Shown in pieces: positions 52,108-60,921 of a stretch of 64,000 nt of DNA. A model generated the notes under the pieces. That model ran no database searches, had not been told where the DNA came from, and worked only from the letters and a program-made list of their open reading frames with translations. Numbering within the stretch: position 1 is the first letter of the stretch; every line of letters starts with the position of its first letter. Origin of the DNA: Flavobacterium hungaricum (GTDB lineage: Bacteria; Bacteroidota; Bacteroidia; Flavobacteriales; Flavobacteriaceae); assembly GCF_015182285.1 (NCBI RefSeq), contig NZ_PRDM01000001.1, positions 1,240,001-1,304,000 on the forward strand, given 5' to 3'. Both the position numbers and the translations under genes were made by a program.

Positions 52108-52512
52108 ATGAAATACAAAAATATATTACTAGTCAACGATATTAATGATGAGGCAGAGACTTTTGTATTAGTCCTGAATGCAATTAATAATAAAATTAGA
52201 TCATCAGTAGAAAGCAGTGCACTTGAAGCTCTAAAGAAGCTTCAGGATTCAAAATTATCACCAGATATAATTTTCCTGGATTATAATATGCTGTATCTTG
52301 ATGGAACCGGATTTCTCAAATTACTTCGAGATATTAAAGGTCTAAAAAGGATTCCCGTTGTGCTTTATTCTCGAAATTCTGGACTTGTACTAGAGGAAGT
52401 GATGAGTAAATTCAAGAGAGTGCAGTTTTTGAAGAAGCATACGAACTTTAGAAAACTTTTTAAATCTCTGCAAAAGATAATTCCTCCTGAATTGTCTGAT
52501 CAAAAAGTATAA
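52108..52512 (+). CDS. Receiver-domain protein with degenerate acidic pocket
   Basis: 134 residues, paralogous to the REC protein at 13067. LLVNDINDEAETF replaces LLVDDDIDDAEIF, so one of the Mg2+-binding aspartates is Asn. The phosphoacceptor Asp58 stays in IIFLDYNMLYLDG, as do the LYS and K residues (VVLYSRNSG, FLKKHTNF). Phosphorylation may be weak or lost. Start ATG 52108 preferred over TTG 52102. Confidence 0.82.
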   Translation: MKYKNILLVNDINDEAETFVLVLNAINNKIRSSVESSALEALKKLQDSKLSPDIIFLDYNMLYLDGTGFLKLLRDIKGLKRIPVVLYSRNSGLVLEEVMSKFKRVQFLKKHTNFRKLFKSLQKIIPPELSDQKV

Positions 52513-52585
52513 TGAATTGAAATACCTTGTACGATTGTCACCCAAAATTAAGACTTGTAAATACCTTTAAAATCGTCTTAGCTTT

Positions 52586-53140
52586 TTATGGTAAAAAGGC
52601 ATCAGCCAATTTTAAGTTTTGCCATTGTTTCTGCCATTCTTTTTCATTTACTCTTTTTTGAAAAGCAGTGATGTTGAAATTTGGAGTAGGTTTAACTATT
52701 AGGTTAAATAAATCATTTAAACCATAGGGTGCCAAAATTTCGATTTTATCATTTAAATTCAATCTCACTGCAACAGCTGTTGCAGTTTCTGGCCAGTAAG
52801 AAATTGCGTTTTCGGTACTGCTGTATTTTTGATGATGATTACGAAGATGCATTCTCGCCTGATTTTTAACAGACCATTGCAGTTGTGGATTTATTTCATT
52901 AAGTCTTTGCTCTATTTCTTTTTCTAACCTTTCTGAGATATTGCTTTCATCAAAAAACACTACATCAACATCATTAAGACTTATTGTTTTTTTATTATGT
53001 AATACATCCCAAACTTTATTTCTTATAAATCCAGCTCCGATCCAGCAGTCCTTTAATTTTAAATTTTTAACAATGGTCAGGGTTTCGATGATCATCTCAT
53101 CGTTTATTATGATGTCCATTAATTCCTTTTTGTATTCCAT
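52586..53140 (-). CDS. Nucleotidyltransferase-family protein (NTP_transf_6)
   Basis: 184 residues. CWIGAGFIRNKVWDVLHNK, SLNDVDVVFFDESNISE (catalytic D-x-D) and ARMHLRNHHQKYSSTENAIS, then WPETATAVAVRL. This matches the DUF925/NTP_transf_6 family with a minimal nucleotidyltransferase core. The role is unknown. Convergent with the REC paralogue. Confidence 0.85.
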   Translation of the reverse strand: MEYKKELMDIIINDEMIIETLTIVKNLKLKDCWIGAGFIRNKVWDVLHNKKTISLNDVDVVFFDESNISERLEKEIEQRLNEINPQLQWSVKNQARMHLRNHHQKYSSTENAISYWPETATAVAVRLNLNDKIEILAPYGLNDLFNLIVKPTPNFNITAFQKRVNEKEWQKQWQNLKLADAFLP

Positions 53141-53305
53141 TGTTTGATTTAAAAAAATGACGCAGGCACTTTACACAATAAAGTATTCCTGCATATTATA
53201 ATTTGGATTGCAAATTAAATCATTTAAATAATGGTTGCTATGAATTAGTGCTAAAATTAGTATGATACAGTAATAATAGTATAACTTTGAAGAAAAAACT
53301 AACTT

Positions 53306-53473
53306 ATGAAAACTTTCAAATATTTGATGATCGCTTGTATTTTTATCATTACAGGATGCAGTGTACATAGTACTTCGTCTAATTCTGGAAAAGTTCCTCC
53401 GGGACAGGCAAAGAAAATGTCAGGCAGTAAGAGTGCTAAAGCTTATGCGCCGGGCCAGAAGAAGAAAAAATGA
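53306..53473 (+). CDS. Small lipoprotein, 55 aa
   Basis: ATG at 53306, TGA at 53471. A short signal YLMIACIFIITGC with lipobox ITGC (Cys18), then VPPGQAKKMSGSKSAKAYAP and GQKKKK. The two Pro-Gly-Gln-(A)KK motifs are characteristic of a common Bacteroidota small lipoprotein that databases sometimes label quinol oxidase subunit 4, probably wrongly. No operon partner; an imperfect hairpin CCAATGAC/GTCATTGG follows at 53502-53529. Confidence 0.78.
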   Translation: MKTFKYLMIACIFIITGCSVHSTSSNSGKVPPGQAKKMSGSKSAKAYAPGQKKKK

Positions 53474-53655
53474 TATCAGTAGTAAGATATTAAAAACTCA
53501 GCCAATGACTTTCTTTGGATTGTCATTGGTATACTAATGGGAGTGTAATCGCTTTTCTTTTACTGCTGTAGAAAAGTTTTGATATGGGTTGGTAGTTTCG
53601 TTTTTACTTAAAAGCAAACAAGTTAAATAAAAAAAAACTCTTTTTTTTGTCTTTA

Positions 53656-53678
53656 AAATATACTTTTTAGTATATTTG
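53656..53678 (+). promoter_or_regulatory. Operator overlapping the -7 box of the TetR gene
   Basis: AAATATACTTTTTAGTATAT (53656 on, to 53677) is a 22-bp near-perfect palindrome; its right arm is TATATTTG (53671-53678), a TAnnTTTG box. Matching ACT-N4/5-AGT cores recur before the SDR gene at 54307 and 54331. Confidence 0.82.
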
Positions 53679-53697
53679 TGCTCTAATTAAATCAGCA

Positions 53698-54288
53698 ATG
53701 CTTACAAAAGCCGAAAAAACAAAACAATTTATACTAGAAACCGCGGTACCTCTTTATAATGAAAAAGGTATTTCAGGAGTCAATATTGATGATGTTTTGG
53801 AAGCTTCAAAACTCACAAAAGGATGTCTGTATGGTCATTTTGAAAGTAAAGAAGATTTATCTGAACAAGTGGTTGAGTTGGCACTTAAAATGATTACAGA
53901 GAAAATTAGGAATGCGGTTTACAGCGGCAAAACGATAAAAGCTAAAATATTTGCTTTTCTAGATTTTTATAAGAATCCTATTGAAACTTTCATTTCTGGC
54001 GGATGTCCGATATTTAATACTGCCGTAGAAGCAGATGATAATTATCCTGTTATAAAAGAAAAAGTGGCCAAAGTTTTTAAAAACGGTCAGCAGGAGTTAA
54101 CAGCTTTGCTGCAGGAAGGAATTAATAACGGAGAGTTTTCTGCTAAGCTTGACCCAGCGGTTTTTGCCTTTAAATTGGTAGCTTCGGTTGAAGGAGGAAT
54201 AGTAATGTGCAGAGTCATGAATACTGCAAAACCCATGCAGGGACTTATCAAAAGTCTGAAATCTGAATTAGAACAATACCTAATATAG
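53698..54288 (+). CDS. TetR/AcrR-family regulator
   Basis: 196 residues. HTH region GISGVNIDDVLEASKLTKGC followed by LYGHFESKEDLSEQVV, and a C-terminal domain with SGGCPIFNTAVEADDNYPVI, as in LmrA/YxaF-type regulators. Three operator-like palindromes surround it, so autoregulation and control of the downstream SDR/MDR genes are likely. The effector is unknown, probably an electrophile or a toxic carbonyl. Confidence 0.93.
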   Translation: MLTKAEKTKQFILETAVPLYNEKGISGVNIDDVLEASKLTKGCLYGHFESKEDLSEQVVELALKMITEKIRNAVYSGKTIKAKIFAFLDFYKNPIETFISGGCPIFNTAVEADDNYPVIKEKVAKVFKNGQQELTALLQEGINNGEFSAKLDPAVFAFKLVASVEGGIVMCRVMNTAKPMQGLIKSLKSELEQYLI

Positions 54289-54306
54289 TTTTTTTTTGAT
54301 GTAAAA

Positions 54307-54346
54307 TAGACTAAAAAGTATATTTTAAAATAGACTAAAAAGTCTA
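54307..54346 (+). promoter_or_regulatory. Two TetR-type operators upstream of the SDR operon
   Basis: TAGACTAAAAAGTATA (54307-54322) and TAGACTAAAAAGTCTA (54331-54346). The second is a perfect arm palindrome (TAGACT/AGTCTA). Same core as 53656-53677. Located between tetR and the SDR gene. Confidence 0.82.
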
Positions 54347-54425
54347 AAATAGAAAAATAAAATAAAAAATTTGTTGAAATAGAATAGTACCAAAAACATA
54401 AAATTTAATTTAAATAATTGATAAA

Positions 54426-55118
54426 ATGAAAACAACAGGAAATACAGTATTTATAAGCGGCGGAAGTGCCGGAATAGGATTGGCAATTGCTAAAAAACTA
54501 AATGCCGCTGGCAATAAAATCATTATCAACGGCAGGAGCGAAGAACGTCTGCAAAATGCATTAAAACAATTAGATCATGCAATCGCCATACAAGGTGATT
54601 TATCTGTAGAAGCAGACAGAATTCGTATTGCAAAGCAATTAAAAGAGGATTACCCAGAGGTAAATGTTATTATCAATAATGCCGGAGCGGCTTATGCTTA
54701 TCTTTTAAGCGAAACTTTAAATGCGCACGAAAAAGCGGCTATCGAAATGAATACAAACTATTTAAGTGTAATACATTTTACAGAGCTTTTATTACCTCAT
54801 TTAATGCAAAAAACAGAAGCTGCTGTTGTAAACGTATCTTCGATTGCAGTTTTCGGCAGTCATAAATTTCTCCCGACTTATGGTGCGACAAAAGCGGCTT
54901 TACATAGTTATACAACAGCCTTACGCGCAACATACGAAGAAGAAAAAAATCTTCAGATATACGAAGTTTATCCTCCATTGGTGAACACAGAATTTTCGGC
55001 AGAAATTGGAGGAGCAAACGGAATTCCTCCAGAAGAAGTCGCTGATGAATTGTTTGCGGCTCTTGAAAAAAATCAGTTTGATGTTCCCGTAGGCGACACA
55101 AAACAATTCTTTAAATAA
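54426..55118 (+). CDS. SDR family oxidoreductase (DltE-like)
   Basis: 230 residues. TVFISGGSAGIGLAIAKKLN is the cofactor site, INNAGAAYAYLLSE the NNAG region, and VVNVSSIAVFGSHKFLPTYG followed by ATKAALHSYTTALR holds Ser, Tyr and Lys. The C-terminus is short. First gene of a TetR-controlled operon; the next starts 6 bp after its stop. Confidence 0.9.
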   Translation: MKTTGNTVFISGGSAGIGLAIAKKLNAAGNKIIINGRSEERLQNALKQLDHAIAIQGDLSVEADRIRIAKQLKEDYPEVNVIINNAGAAYAYLLSETLNAHEKAAIEMNTNYLSVIHFTELLLPHLMQKTEAAVVNVSSIAVFGSHKFLPTYGATKAALHSYTTALRATYEEEKNLQIYEVYPPLVNTEFSAEIGGANGIPPEEVADELFAALEKNQFDVPVGDTKQFFK

Positions 55119-55124
55119 AAGAAA

Positions 55125-55892
55125 ATGAATATCAAAGATAAAACGATATTGATTACAGGAGGAGCTTCTGGCATTGGTTTAGAATCGGCAAAACAGTTTT
55201 TAGCAGAAGGGGCCAAGGTTATCATCACTGGCAGGAATCAAACAAAACTAGAGGAAGCAAAAAGACTGCTCCCGTCAGTAATAGTTATTAAAAGTGATGT
55301 TGAAAATCAGGATGATGCCCTGTCTCTTTTTGATCAGGTAACTGCCTTAGGCGGCATCGATATCTTGTATAATAATGCAGGGGTCGGAAGTCCGTCACTT
55401 AATCTCGGAATTGCAAATGAACAGATTTTAAAGAATGCGGTGTATGAAATGAACATCAATTATTTTGGTGTTATAAGACTCAACAACATCTTTATGGATA
55501 TGCTTAAATCAAGAAAAGAGGCGGCCATTATAAACACAACTTCGCTTTTGAGTATGGTGCCTGCCTTAGAAGAACCTACTTATGCGGCCACTAAAACCGC
55601 TTTGAGTTTTTATACCCGAACATTGAGAAAGAATCTGGAAATATTAGAGAGCAATGTAAAGGTTTTCGAACTGCTTCCTCCGCTTGTGGCAACCGAAATG
55701 ACGGCTAGAAGAAACGACAAAAAAATAACAGCGGAAAAGTTAGTCAATACTCTTGTTTCTGGAATTAAAAAAGATCAATTTACTATTCGGGCAGGTGATT
55801 CTAAAGTAATATATATTGTCAACCGGTTTTTCCCAAAGCTGGCTTTCAATCTGGTAAATCCTAAAAAAATCTACGCTGACTTTAAGCAGTAA
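55125..55892 (+). CDS. SDR family oxidoreductase
   Basis: 255 residues. TILITGGASGIGLESAKQFL, YNNAGVGSPSLNLG, IINTTSLLSMVPALEEPTYA and ATKTALSFYTRTLRKNLE. Paralogous in layout to the preceding SDR. The next gene begins 21 bp downstream. Two SDRs plus an MDR in one operon point to stepwise reduction of aldehydes or ketones; the substrate is not known. Confidence 0.9.
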   Translation: MNIKDKTILITGGASGIGLESAKQFLAEGAKVIITGRNQTKLEEAKRLLPSVIVIKSDVENQDDALSLFDQVTALGGIDILYNNAGVGSPSLNLGIANEQILKNAVYEMNINYFGVIRLNNIFMDMLKSRKEAAIINTTSLLSMVPALEEPTYAATKTALSFYTRTLRKNLEILESNVKVFELLPPLVATEMTARRNDKKITAEKLVNTLVSGIKKDQFTIRAGDSKVIYIVNRFFPKLAFNLVNPKKIYADFKQ

Positions 55893-55913
55893 TTAAACTT
55901 TAAAAGATCTGAA

Positions 55914-56915
55914 ATGAAAGCATTTGTAATTAATAAGTACAGTAAAAAGCAAAGTCTGCAGCGCGTGGAACTTTCTTTGCCAGATGTAAAAGAAAATGAT
56001 ATTCTAGTCGAAATCCATGCGGCAGGCGTCAATGTTTTAGACTCTAAAATAAAAGCAGGAGAATTCAAACTCATTCTGCCCTATAAACTTCCGCTCATTT
56101 TAGGTCATGATGCTGCGGGAGTAGTTGTAAAAACAGGAAAGAATGTAACGAAGTTTAAAACTGGGGACCACATCTATGCGAGAGTTTCAGATTACCGAAT
56201 AGGTACGTTTGCCCAATTTATCGCCATTGACGAAAAAGATGCTGCACTTAAACCTAAAAATCTTTCGATGGAAGAAGCGGCATCTATTCCGCTGGTGGGG
56301 CTCACAGCTTGGCAGGTTTTGGTTGAAAGAGCAAAAATCAAACCCGGACAAAAAGTATTTATTCAGGCAGGTTCTGGGGGTGTTGGGACTTTTGCGGTGC
56401 AGCTGGCCAAACATTTAGGTGCTGTAGTGGCTACTACGGCAGGTGCGCAAAGTACAGACTTACTAAAAAATCTTGGAGCTGATATCGTTATTGATTACAA
56501 AAACAGCGATTTCGAAAAAATGCTGAGTAGTTACGATGCAGTATTGAACAGCCAAGATAAGGAAACACTCGAAAAATCGCTTCGGATATTAAAATCTGGG
56601 GGAAAACTGATTTCTATTTCAGGTCCGCCGACACCTGTTTTTGCTTCAGAAATTAAAGCGCCTTGGTTTGTAAAAATCATTCTGTCAATACTAAGTTCTA
56701 GTATCCGAAAAAAGGCAAAACATAAAAATGTAGACTATTCTTTTTTGTTCATGAGAGCTGATGGGGAACAGTTAAGCGAAATTACCAAACTTATTGAATC
56801 AGGAATCATCAAACCTGTTGTGGATAAAGTTTTTTCTTTCGAAAAAACAAATGATGCTTTGTCTTATGTAGAAAGCGGCAGAGCAAAAGGAAAGGTAGTT
56901 ATTAAAATAAAATAA
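55914..56915 (+). CDS. Zinc-independent NADP-dependent MDR oxidoreductase (quinone oxidoreductase-like)
   Basis: 333 residues. N-terminal GroES-like domain: VEIHAAGVNVLDSKIKAGEF and LILGHDAAGVVVKTGKNVTK. Rossmann fold: KVFIQAGSGGVGTFAVQLAK (AGSGGVG), then LGADIVIDYKN. There are no structural or catalytic zinc cysteines, hence QOR-type. Last gene of the TetR operon; no terminator within 100 bp (the next hairpin is at 57225). Confidence 0.92.
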   Translation: MKAFVINKYSKKQSLQRVELSLPDVKENDILVEIHAAGVNVLDSKIKAGEFKLILPYKLPLILGHDAAGVVVKTGKNVTKFKTGDHIYARVSDYRIGTFAQFIAIDEKDAALKPKNLSMEEAASIPLVGLTAWQVLVERAKIKPGQKVFIQAGSGGVGTFAVQLAKHLGAVVATTAGAQSTDLLKNLGADIVIDYKNSDFEKMLSSYDAVLNSQDKETLEKSLRILKSGGKLISISGPPTPVFASEIKAPWFVKIILSILSSSIRKKAKHKNVDYSFLFMRADGEQLSEITKLIESGIIKPVVDKVFSFEKTNDALSYVESGRAKGKVVIKIK

Positions 56916-57224
56916 CAGTTTTACGGCAAGACAGTGCTTTAAGTGCATTTCTTTCTGATACAAATGCTGTTTTAATATTATAATCGGCACTTTTCGATTT
57001 GAAATTAGCACTTAATTCACCTGATAGTTATGAATGTGTTTTTCTTTTTCATCATTCATTGTGGCCCTGGCAGGTGATCAAATAAGGTTTAAATTTAGAA
57101 ATGCTGTTTAACTGATTTGCAGCGCTAGAGAATGCTTTTTCGAATTGAAAGTGCCAGATTAATATTTTGTTGAGGCACAGACAAAAAATATAAGTAAACT
57201 CACTCATTAATTAGATATATAAAA

Positions 57225-57256
57225 AAAGGCGCCAATTATCTTCAATTGGCGCCTTT
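57225..57256. terminator. Strong GC-rich hairpin
   Basis: AAAGGCGCCAATT (57225-57237) pairs perfectly with AATTGGCGCCTTT (57244-57256). The longer T-run lies on minus, although the only plausible gene it can end is the plus-strand MDR 310 bp upstream. Confidence 0.75.
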
Positions 57257-57384
57257 CGGCTGTGGTGATGTGTAGTATGATTAATCTACTTAAAAATACC
57301 GCTTCCGCTAAATAACAAATTCCAGATTGGTTTATATCATAAAACAACTTCTGATCAAAATTCGAATGAATACAAATAATCTTA

Positions 57385-57392
57385 TACCTTTG
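57385..57392 (+). promoter_or_regulatory. -7 box of the Crp/Fnr gene
   Basis: TACCTTTG, a TAnnTTTG match, ends 9 bp before ATG 57402 and 18 bp before ATG 57411. Transcription would start near 57398-57400, so 57411 is the better start. Confidence 0.65.
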
Positions 57393-57410
57393 AAATGTTA
57401 AATGCCACGA

Positions 57411-57980
57411 ATGGAGAAACTGAGAAAACATATAGAAGAAATCATTCCGATTACTGATGAGGAGTTCGAATCAATCAAACCCTTTTTCACAATAAGAAGA
57501 GTATTAAAAAATCAATATCTAATTCAGCAAGGCGATGATGCAAAATATGAATACATCATTATGAGCGGCATTTTCAGAGTTTTTTATCTGGATGAAGACG
57601 GAAAAGAACACATTGTGCAATTCGCCACAGAAAATTGGTGGATGTCGGATTACATTTCATACTTCAATCAAAAGCCGGCCAATATGTATGTAGTTTGTAT
57701 GGAACCGGGAGAAGTTTTATGCCTGACTCTTGAGGGCAGAGAACAATTATCGGTTACGCTTCATAAAATGGAACACTTTTTTAGAGTAAAATTAACCAAA
57801 GGTTATATCGCACTTCAGCAAAGAGTAATCTCATTACTTTCTAATAATCCGCAGCAGCGCTATAAAGAATTTGCAGAGCTGTATCCCAAACTCATGCAAA
57901 AAATTCCCAAGAAATACATTGCCGAATATCTCGGGGTAAGCCGTGAAACCCTAAGCAGGCTGTACTCTAACAATAAATAA
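57411..57980 (+). CDS. Crp/Fnr-family regulator
   Basis: 189 residues. An N-terminal cyclic-nucleotide-binding barrel (NQYLIQQGDDAKYEYIIMSG, YLDEDGKEHIVQFATENWWM) is followed by a long helix and an HTH end, YIAEYLGVSRETLSRLYS. No cysteine cluster for an Fe-S centre. Bacteroidota members of this type often control nearby detoxification genes. The next genes (DJ-1/PfpI, ABM, ALDH) are in the same direction but separated by a terminator. Start chosen at 57411; see promoter entry. Confidence 0.9.
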   Translation: MEKLRKHIEEIIPITDEEFESIKPFFTIRRVLKNQYLIQQGDDAKYEYIIMSGIFRVFYLDEDGKEHIVQFATENWWMSDYISYFNQKPANMYVVCMEPGEVLCLTLEGREQLSVTLHKMEHFFRVKLTKGYIALQQRVISLLSNNPQQRYKEFAELYPKLMQKIPKKYIAEYLGVSRETLSRLYSNNK

Positions 57981-57997
57981 GATACCGTTTAATTCTC

Positions 57998-58025
57998 AAA
58001 GTGTGATTCCCGTCACACTTTTTTT
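57998..58025 (+). terminator. Rho-independent terminator
   Basis: AAAGTGTGA (57998-58006) and TCACACTTT (58013-58021), then T-run. It ends the Crp/Fnr gene 18 bp after its stop. Confidence 0.9.
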
Positions 58026-58109
58026 GTGACTTTGCTCCTCGTATTGAGGAGTAGAGCCGGCATAAATTTGCCCTATAAATAATTCATAATAACTAAAAAA
58101 TTTATAGCC

Positions 58110-58898
58110 ATGAAAAAATTAATGATGCTAATAGCGGCACTTGCCATTTTCTCTTCTTATGCACAAAACAAAAAAGAAAACACAACAGCAAAACAAACAA
58201 CAACCCTTAAAAACGAAACAAAAATGAAAAAAGTTTTAATTATCGTATCGAATGCCAATGCAATTGGACCAAACAACAGAAGAACAGGAACATTTTTACC
58301 TGAAGTAGCGCATCCTTATGCCGAATTTGAAAAAGCAAATTACCAAATAGATTTTGCCAGCTTAACAGGAGATACGCCTTATTTAGATGCGCTTAGTTTA
58401 GCAAATGATCCTGATAACCTCGCATTTCTAACAGGAAAAGGATGGGAAGCTATGCAAAAAGCCGTTAAACTATCTACGGTTGATGTGAGTAAATACGATG
58501 CCGTTTTTGTACCAGGCGGATTAGCACCAATGGTCGATATGCCGGAAAACGAATTGCTGAAAAAAGTAATTAAAGAAACTTACGAACGCAATGCAGTGGT
58601 TGGAGCTGTCTGTCATGGTCCGGTTTCCTTATTAAATGTAAAACTAAGCAACGGAACTTATTTAGTAAACGGTAAAAACATCACCTCTTTTACAGATGAG
58701 GAAGAAAGAGGTTACGCTATTGCTGATGTTCCGTTCTTACTAGAAACTGCATTAACAAAACAAGGAGCAAAATTTCACGCAGCCGCAAATTGGTCAGCAC
58801 ACAGTATTGCCGATGGTAATCTGGTTACAGGACAAAATCCGGCTTCTGCAAAAGGAGTGGCTGAAAAGATGATTGTTATTTTAGAATCTAAAAAGTAA
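58110..58898 (+). CDS. Exported DJ-1/PfpI-family protein (Hsp31-like)
   Basis: 262 residues. Signal peptide LMMLIAALAIFSSYAQ, a Lys/Thr-rich linker, then a class I glutamine-amidotransferase-like fold: KVLIIVSNANAIG, ANYQIDFASLTGDTP, YDAVFVPGGLAPM and VVGAVCHGPVSLLNV with the nucleophile Cys168, then AANWSAHSIADGNLVTGQNP. Members of this subgroup act as glyoxalase III/chaperones toward methylglyoxal or damaged proteins; periplasmic location is unusual. TAAATTTG at 58063-58070 is a likely -7 box. Confidence 0.88.
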   Translation: MKKLMMLIAALAIFSSYAQNKKENTTAKQTTTLKNETKMKKVLIIVSNANAIGPNNRRTGTFLPEVAHPYAEFEKANYQIDFASLTGDTPYLDALSLANDPDNLAFLTGKGWEAMQKAVKLSTVDVSKYDAVFVPGGLAPMVDMPENELLKKVIKETYERNAVVGAVCHGPVSLLNVKLSNGTYLVNGKNITSFTDEEERGYAIADVPFLLETALTKQGAKFHAAANWSAHSIADGNLVTGQNPASAKGVAEKMIVILESKK

Positions 58899-58941
58899 TA
58901 TGGTCTTAAACCAGTAGGCACAAATACACAAAGTATCCGCA

Positions 58942-59043
58942 ATCTTGTCATCCCGAGGAACGCTGCAATCAAAATTGCTAAGATCTATCGAATTACCAAC
59001 AGAGATTGCTTCGATGGTTCGCTGCCACTAGTGATGACAAGAT
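58942..59043. repeat. Palindromic intergenic element with 11-bp terminal arms
   Basis: ATCTTGTCATC (58942-58952) and GATGACAAGAT (59033-59043) are exact inverted copies flanking a GC-richer core (CCCGAGGAACG...GTTCGCTGCC). Resembles small non-autonomous repeats of Bacteroidota intergenic DNA. Confidence 0.7.
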
Positions 59044-59092
59044 GATACTGCTATTTCTCAAAAACAAAAAACATATTAAAATTAAAAACAAA

Positions 59093-59401
59093 ATGAAAAA
59101 TCAAAATCCAATTCATGTTTTTGCAACATGGAAAGTTATAGAAGGTCAGATTGAAAACGTTTTAAATCTATTAAAAACGGTACACGACGAAAGCGTCAAA
59201 GAAAATGGGAATTTATTTTATACCATTCATCAAAGTATTGCAGATCCAAATACATTGTTGTTATTTGAAGGATATACAAGTGAAGAAGCTGTTACAGAAC
59301 ATCGCAATTCAGCTTATTTTCAGGAGATAGTATTAGGGCAGATTGTTCCTTTATTACAAAACAGAGAGATTGTTTTAGCAACGCCTGTAGCTTATTTGTA
59401 A
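59093..59401 (+). CDS. Antibiotic biosynthesis monooxygenase (ABM) domain protein
   Basis: 102 residues. Ferredoxin-like ABM fold: PIHVFATWKVIEGQIENVLN, HDESVKENGNLFYTIHQSIA, LLLFEGYTSEEAVTEHRNSA. Most members are quinol or small-aromatic oxygenases or stress proteins. The frame opens upstream to 59006, but the repeat at 58942-59043 occupies that DNA, so 59093 is preferred. 125 bp to the ALDH gene. Confidence 0.87.
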   Translation: MKNQNPIHVFATWKVIEGQIENVLNLLKTVHDESVKENGNLFYTIHQSIADPNTLLLFEGYTSEEAVTEHRNSAYFQEIVLGQIVPLLQNREIVLATPVAYL

Positions 59402-59526
59402 AACAAAAATATTGGAATACAAAGTTAAAAAGGATTGTTTTCATTGACAATTTGATTAAATTTAAGGAACAAACCGTGAAATACTAAAGCATGGTTTTTA
59501 TAAGCAGCTATCTTAAAATAACATTT

Positions 59527-60921
59527 ATGGAAAATACCACAAAAATAATCTTCCCCTACGACCAAAGTCTGGTAAAAGAATTACCGCTCATCAATAAAAA
59601 TGAAGTTGAAAATATATTGAATACTGCTCAGCAGTTGTTCAATGATCAATCTAATTGGATTCCGGCTTTTAAAAGAATTGAAATATTAGAAAAAGCAGCT
59701 GCCATCATGATTGAAAGAAGCGAGGAATTGATACATTTGGCCATCAGCGAAGGCGGAAAACCTTATCAAGACTCAAAAGCAGAAATTTTGAGAGCCATAA
59801 AAGGTGTAAAATTAGCCGCAGAACATATCTCGCAAATAAAAGGCGAACAAATCCCAATGGGACTTACAGAAGCTTCTTTAAACAGAATTGCCTTTACTTC
59901 AAAAGAACCTATTGGTATTGTTGCAGCTGTTAGCGCGTTCAATCATCCGTTAAATTTAGCAGTGCATCAAATCGCTGCTGCCGTTGCTGCGGGTTGTCCT
60001 GTAATATTCAAACCTTCCAGTAATACACCTTTATCAGGTCTTGCCCTTGCAGATATTTTAAAAGAAGCCGGTTTACCCGAAGGCTGGCTGCAAGTAGTAT
60101 TGTGTGATAATGAAACCGCAGAATTGTTAGTTACAGATTCAAGAGTTAATTTTTTCTCTTTTATTGGTTCTGCAAAAGTAGGCTGGTCTTTGAAAAGCAA
60201 ATTGGCGCCTGGAACAAGATGTGCCTTAGAACACGGCGGTGCAGCACCCGTAATTGTAGAAAGCGATGCTGATTTTAGCGAAATGATTCCGGATTTGGTA
60301 AAAGGAGGATTTTACCATGCAGGTCAGGTTTGTGTTTCGGTACAGAAAGTCTATGTAAATCAGGAAATTTGTGACCGTTTTGTTGAACAATTTTCTGATG
60401 CGGCCAGTAAATTAATTGTCGGAAATCCATTTGATGAAAAAACAGACGTTGGTTCGCTTATTACACCAAAAGAAGTGAATCGGGTGGAAGAATGGGTAAA
60501 TGAAGCAATTGCTGATGGAGCTAAATTAATAACAGGTGGAAAACGTATTTCGGATACTTGTTTTGAGCCGACAATTTTGTTTAATCCATCTGAAGATTCA
60601 AAAGTATCAACAAGCGAAATTTTTGGTCCCGTTGTGTGTATTTATCCTTTTACAGATAGGCAGGAAGCCATAAGAAAAGCAAATGCGCTTGATGTTCATT
60701 TTCAGGCCGCTGTTTTTACAAAAAATGTTGATATTGCTTTGGAAACAGCCCAAAAACTAAATGCTACTGCCGTTATGGTAAATGACAATACCGCTTTTAG
60801 AGTAGACTGGATGCCGTTTGGCGGAAGAGATGCTTCAGGTCTTGGAATGGGCGGAATCTCTTATACTATAAATGATATGACAAGAGAAAAATTGATGGTT
60901 TTTAAAAGTAAATCGATATAA
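59527..60921 (+). CDS. Aldehyde dehydrogenase family protein
   Basis: 464 residues. The cofactor region reads AAVSAFNHPLNLAVHQIAAAV and VIFKPSSNTPLSGLALADIL. Catalytic Glu235 is in ALEHGGAAPVIV and the nucleophile Cys269 in HAGQVCVSVQKV. The end is WMPFGGRDASGLGMGGI. The EHGG-AAP variant is typical of the lactaldehyde/succinate-semialdehyde-related ALDHs. Oxidises an aldehyde to the acid with NAD(P)+. Start at 59527 (MENTTKII) preferred over the upstream ATG that adds a spurious MVFISSYLKITF. Confidence 0.92.
   Translation: MENTTKIIFPYDQSLVKELPLINKNEVENILNTAQQLFNDQSNWIPAFKRIEILEKAAAIMIERSEELIHLAISEGGKPYQDSKAEILRAIKGVKLAAEHISQIKGEQIPMGLTEASLNRIAFTSKEPIGIVAAVSAFNHPLNLAVHQIAAAVAAGCPVIFKPSSNTPLSGLALADILKEAGLPEGWLQVVLCDNETAELLVTDSRVNFFSFIGSAKVGWSLKSKLAPGTRCALEHGGAAPVIVESDADFSEMIPDLVKGGFYHAGQVCVSVQKVYVNQEICDRFVEQFSDAASKLIVGNPFDEKTDVGSLITPKEVNRVEEWVNEAIADGAKLITGGKRISDTCFEPTILFNPSEDSKVSTSEIFGPVVCIYPFTDRQEAIRKANALDVHFQAAVFTKNVDIALETAQKLNATAVMVNDNTAFRVDWMPFGGRDASGLGMGGISYTINDMTREKLMVFKSKSI

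Larger units (their letters stand above)
56916..57410. other. Long intergenic region before the Crp/Fnr gene
   Basis: 495 bp with no supported gene. It contains the hairpin at 57225-57256 and the -7 box at 57385. The minus-strand ORFs across it are not protein-like. Confidence 0.55.

Noticed and set aside
59006..59092. N-terminal extension of the ABM protein
   Set aside because: These 29 codons lie largely in the palindromic repeat ending at 59043 and do not match the ABM fold.
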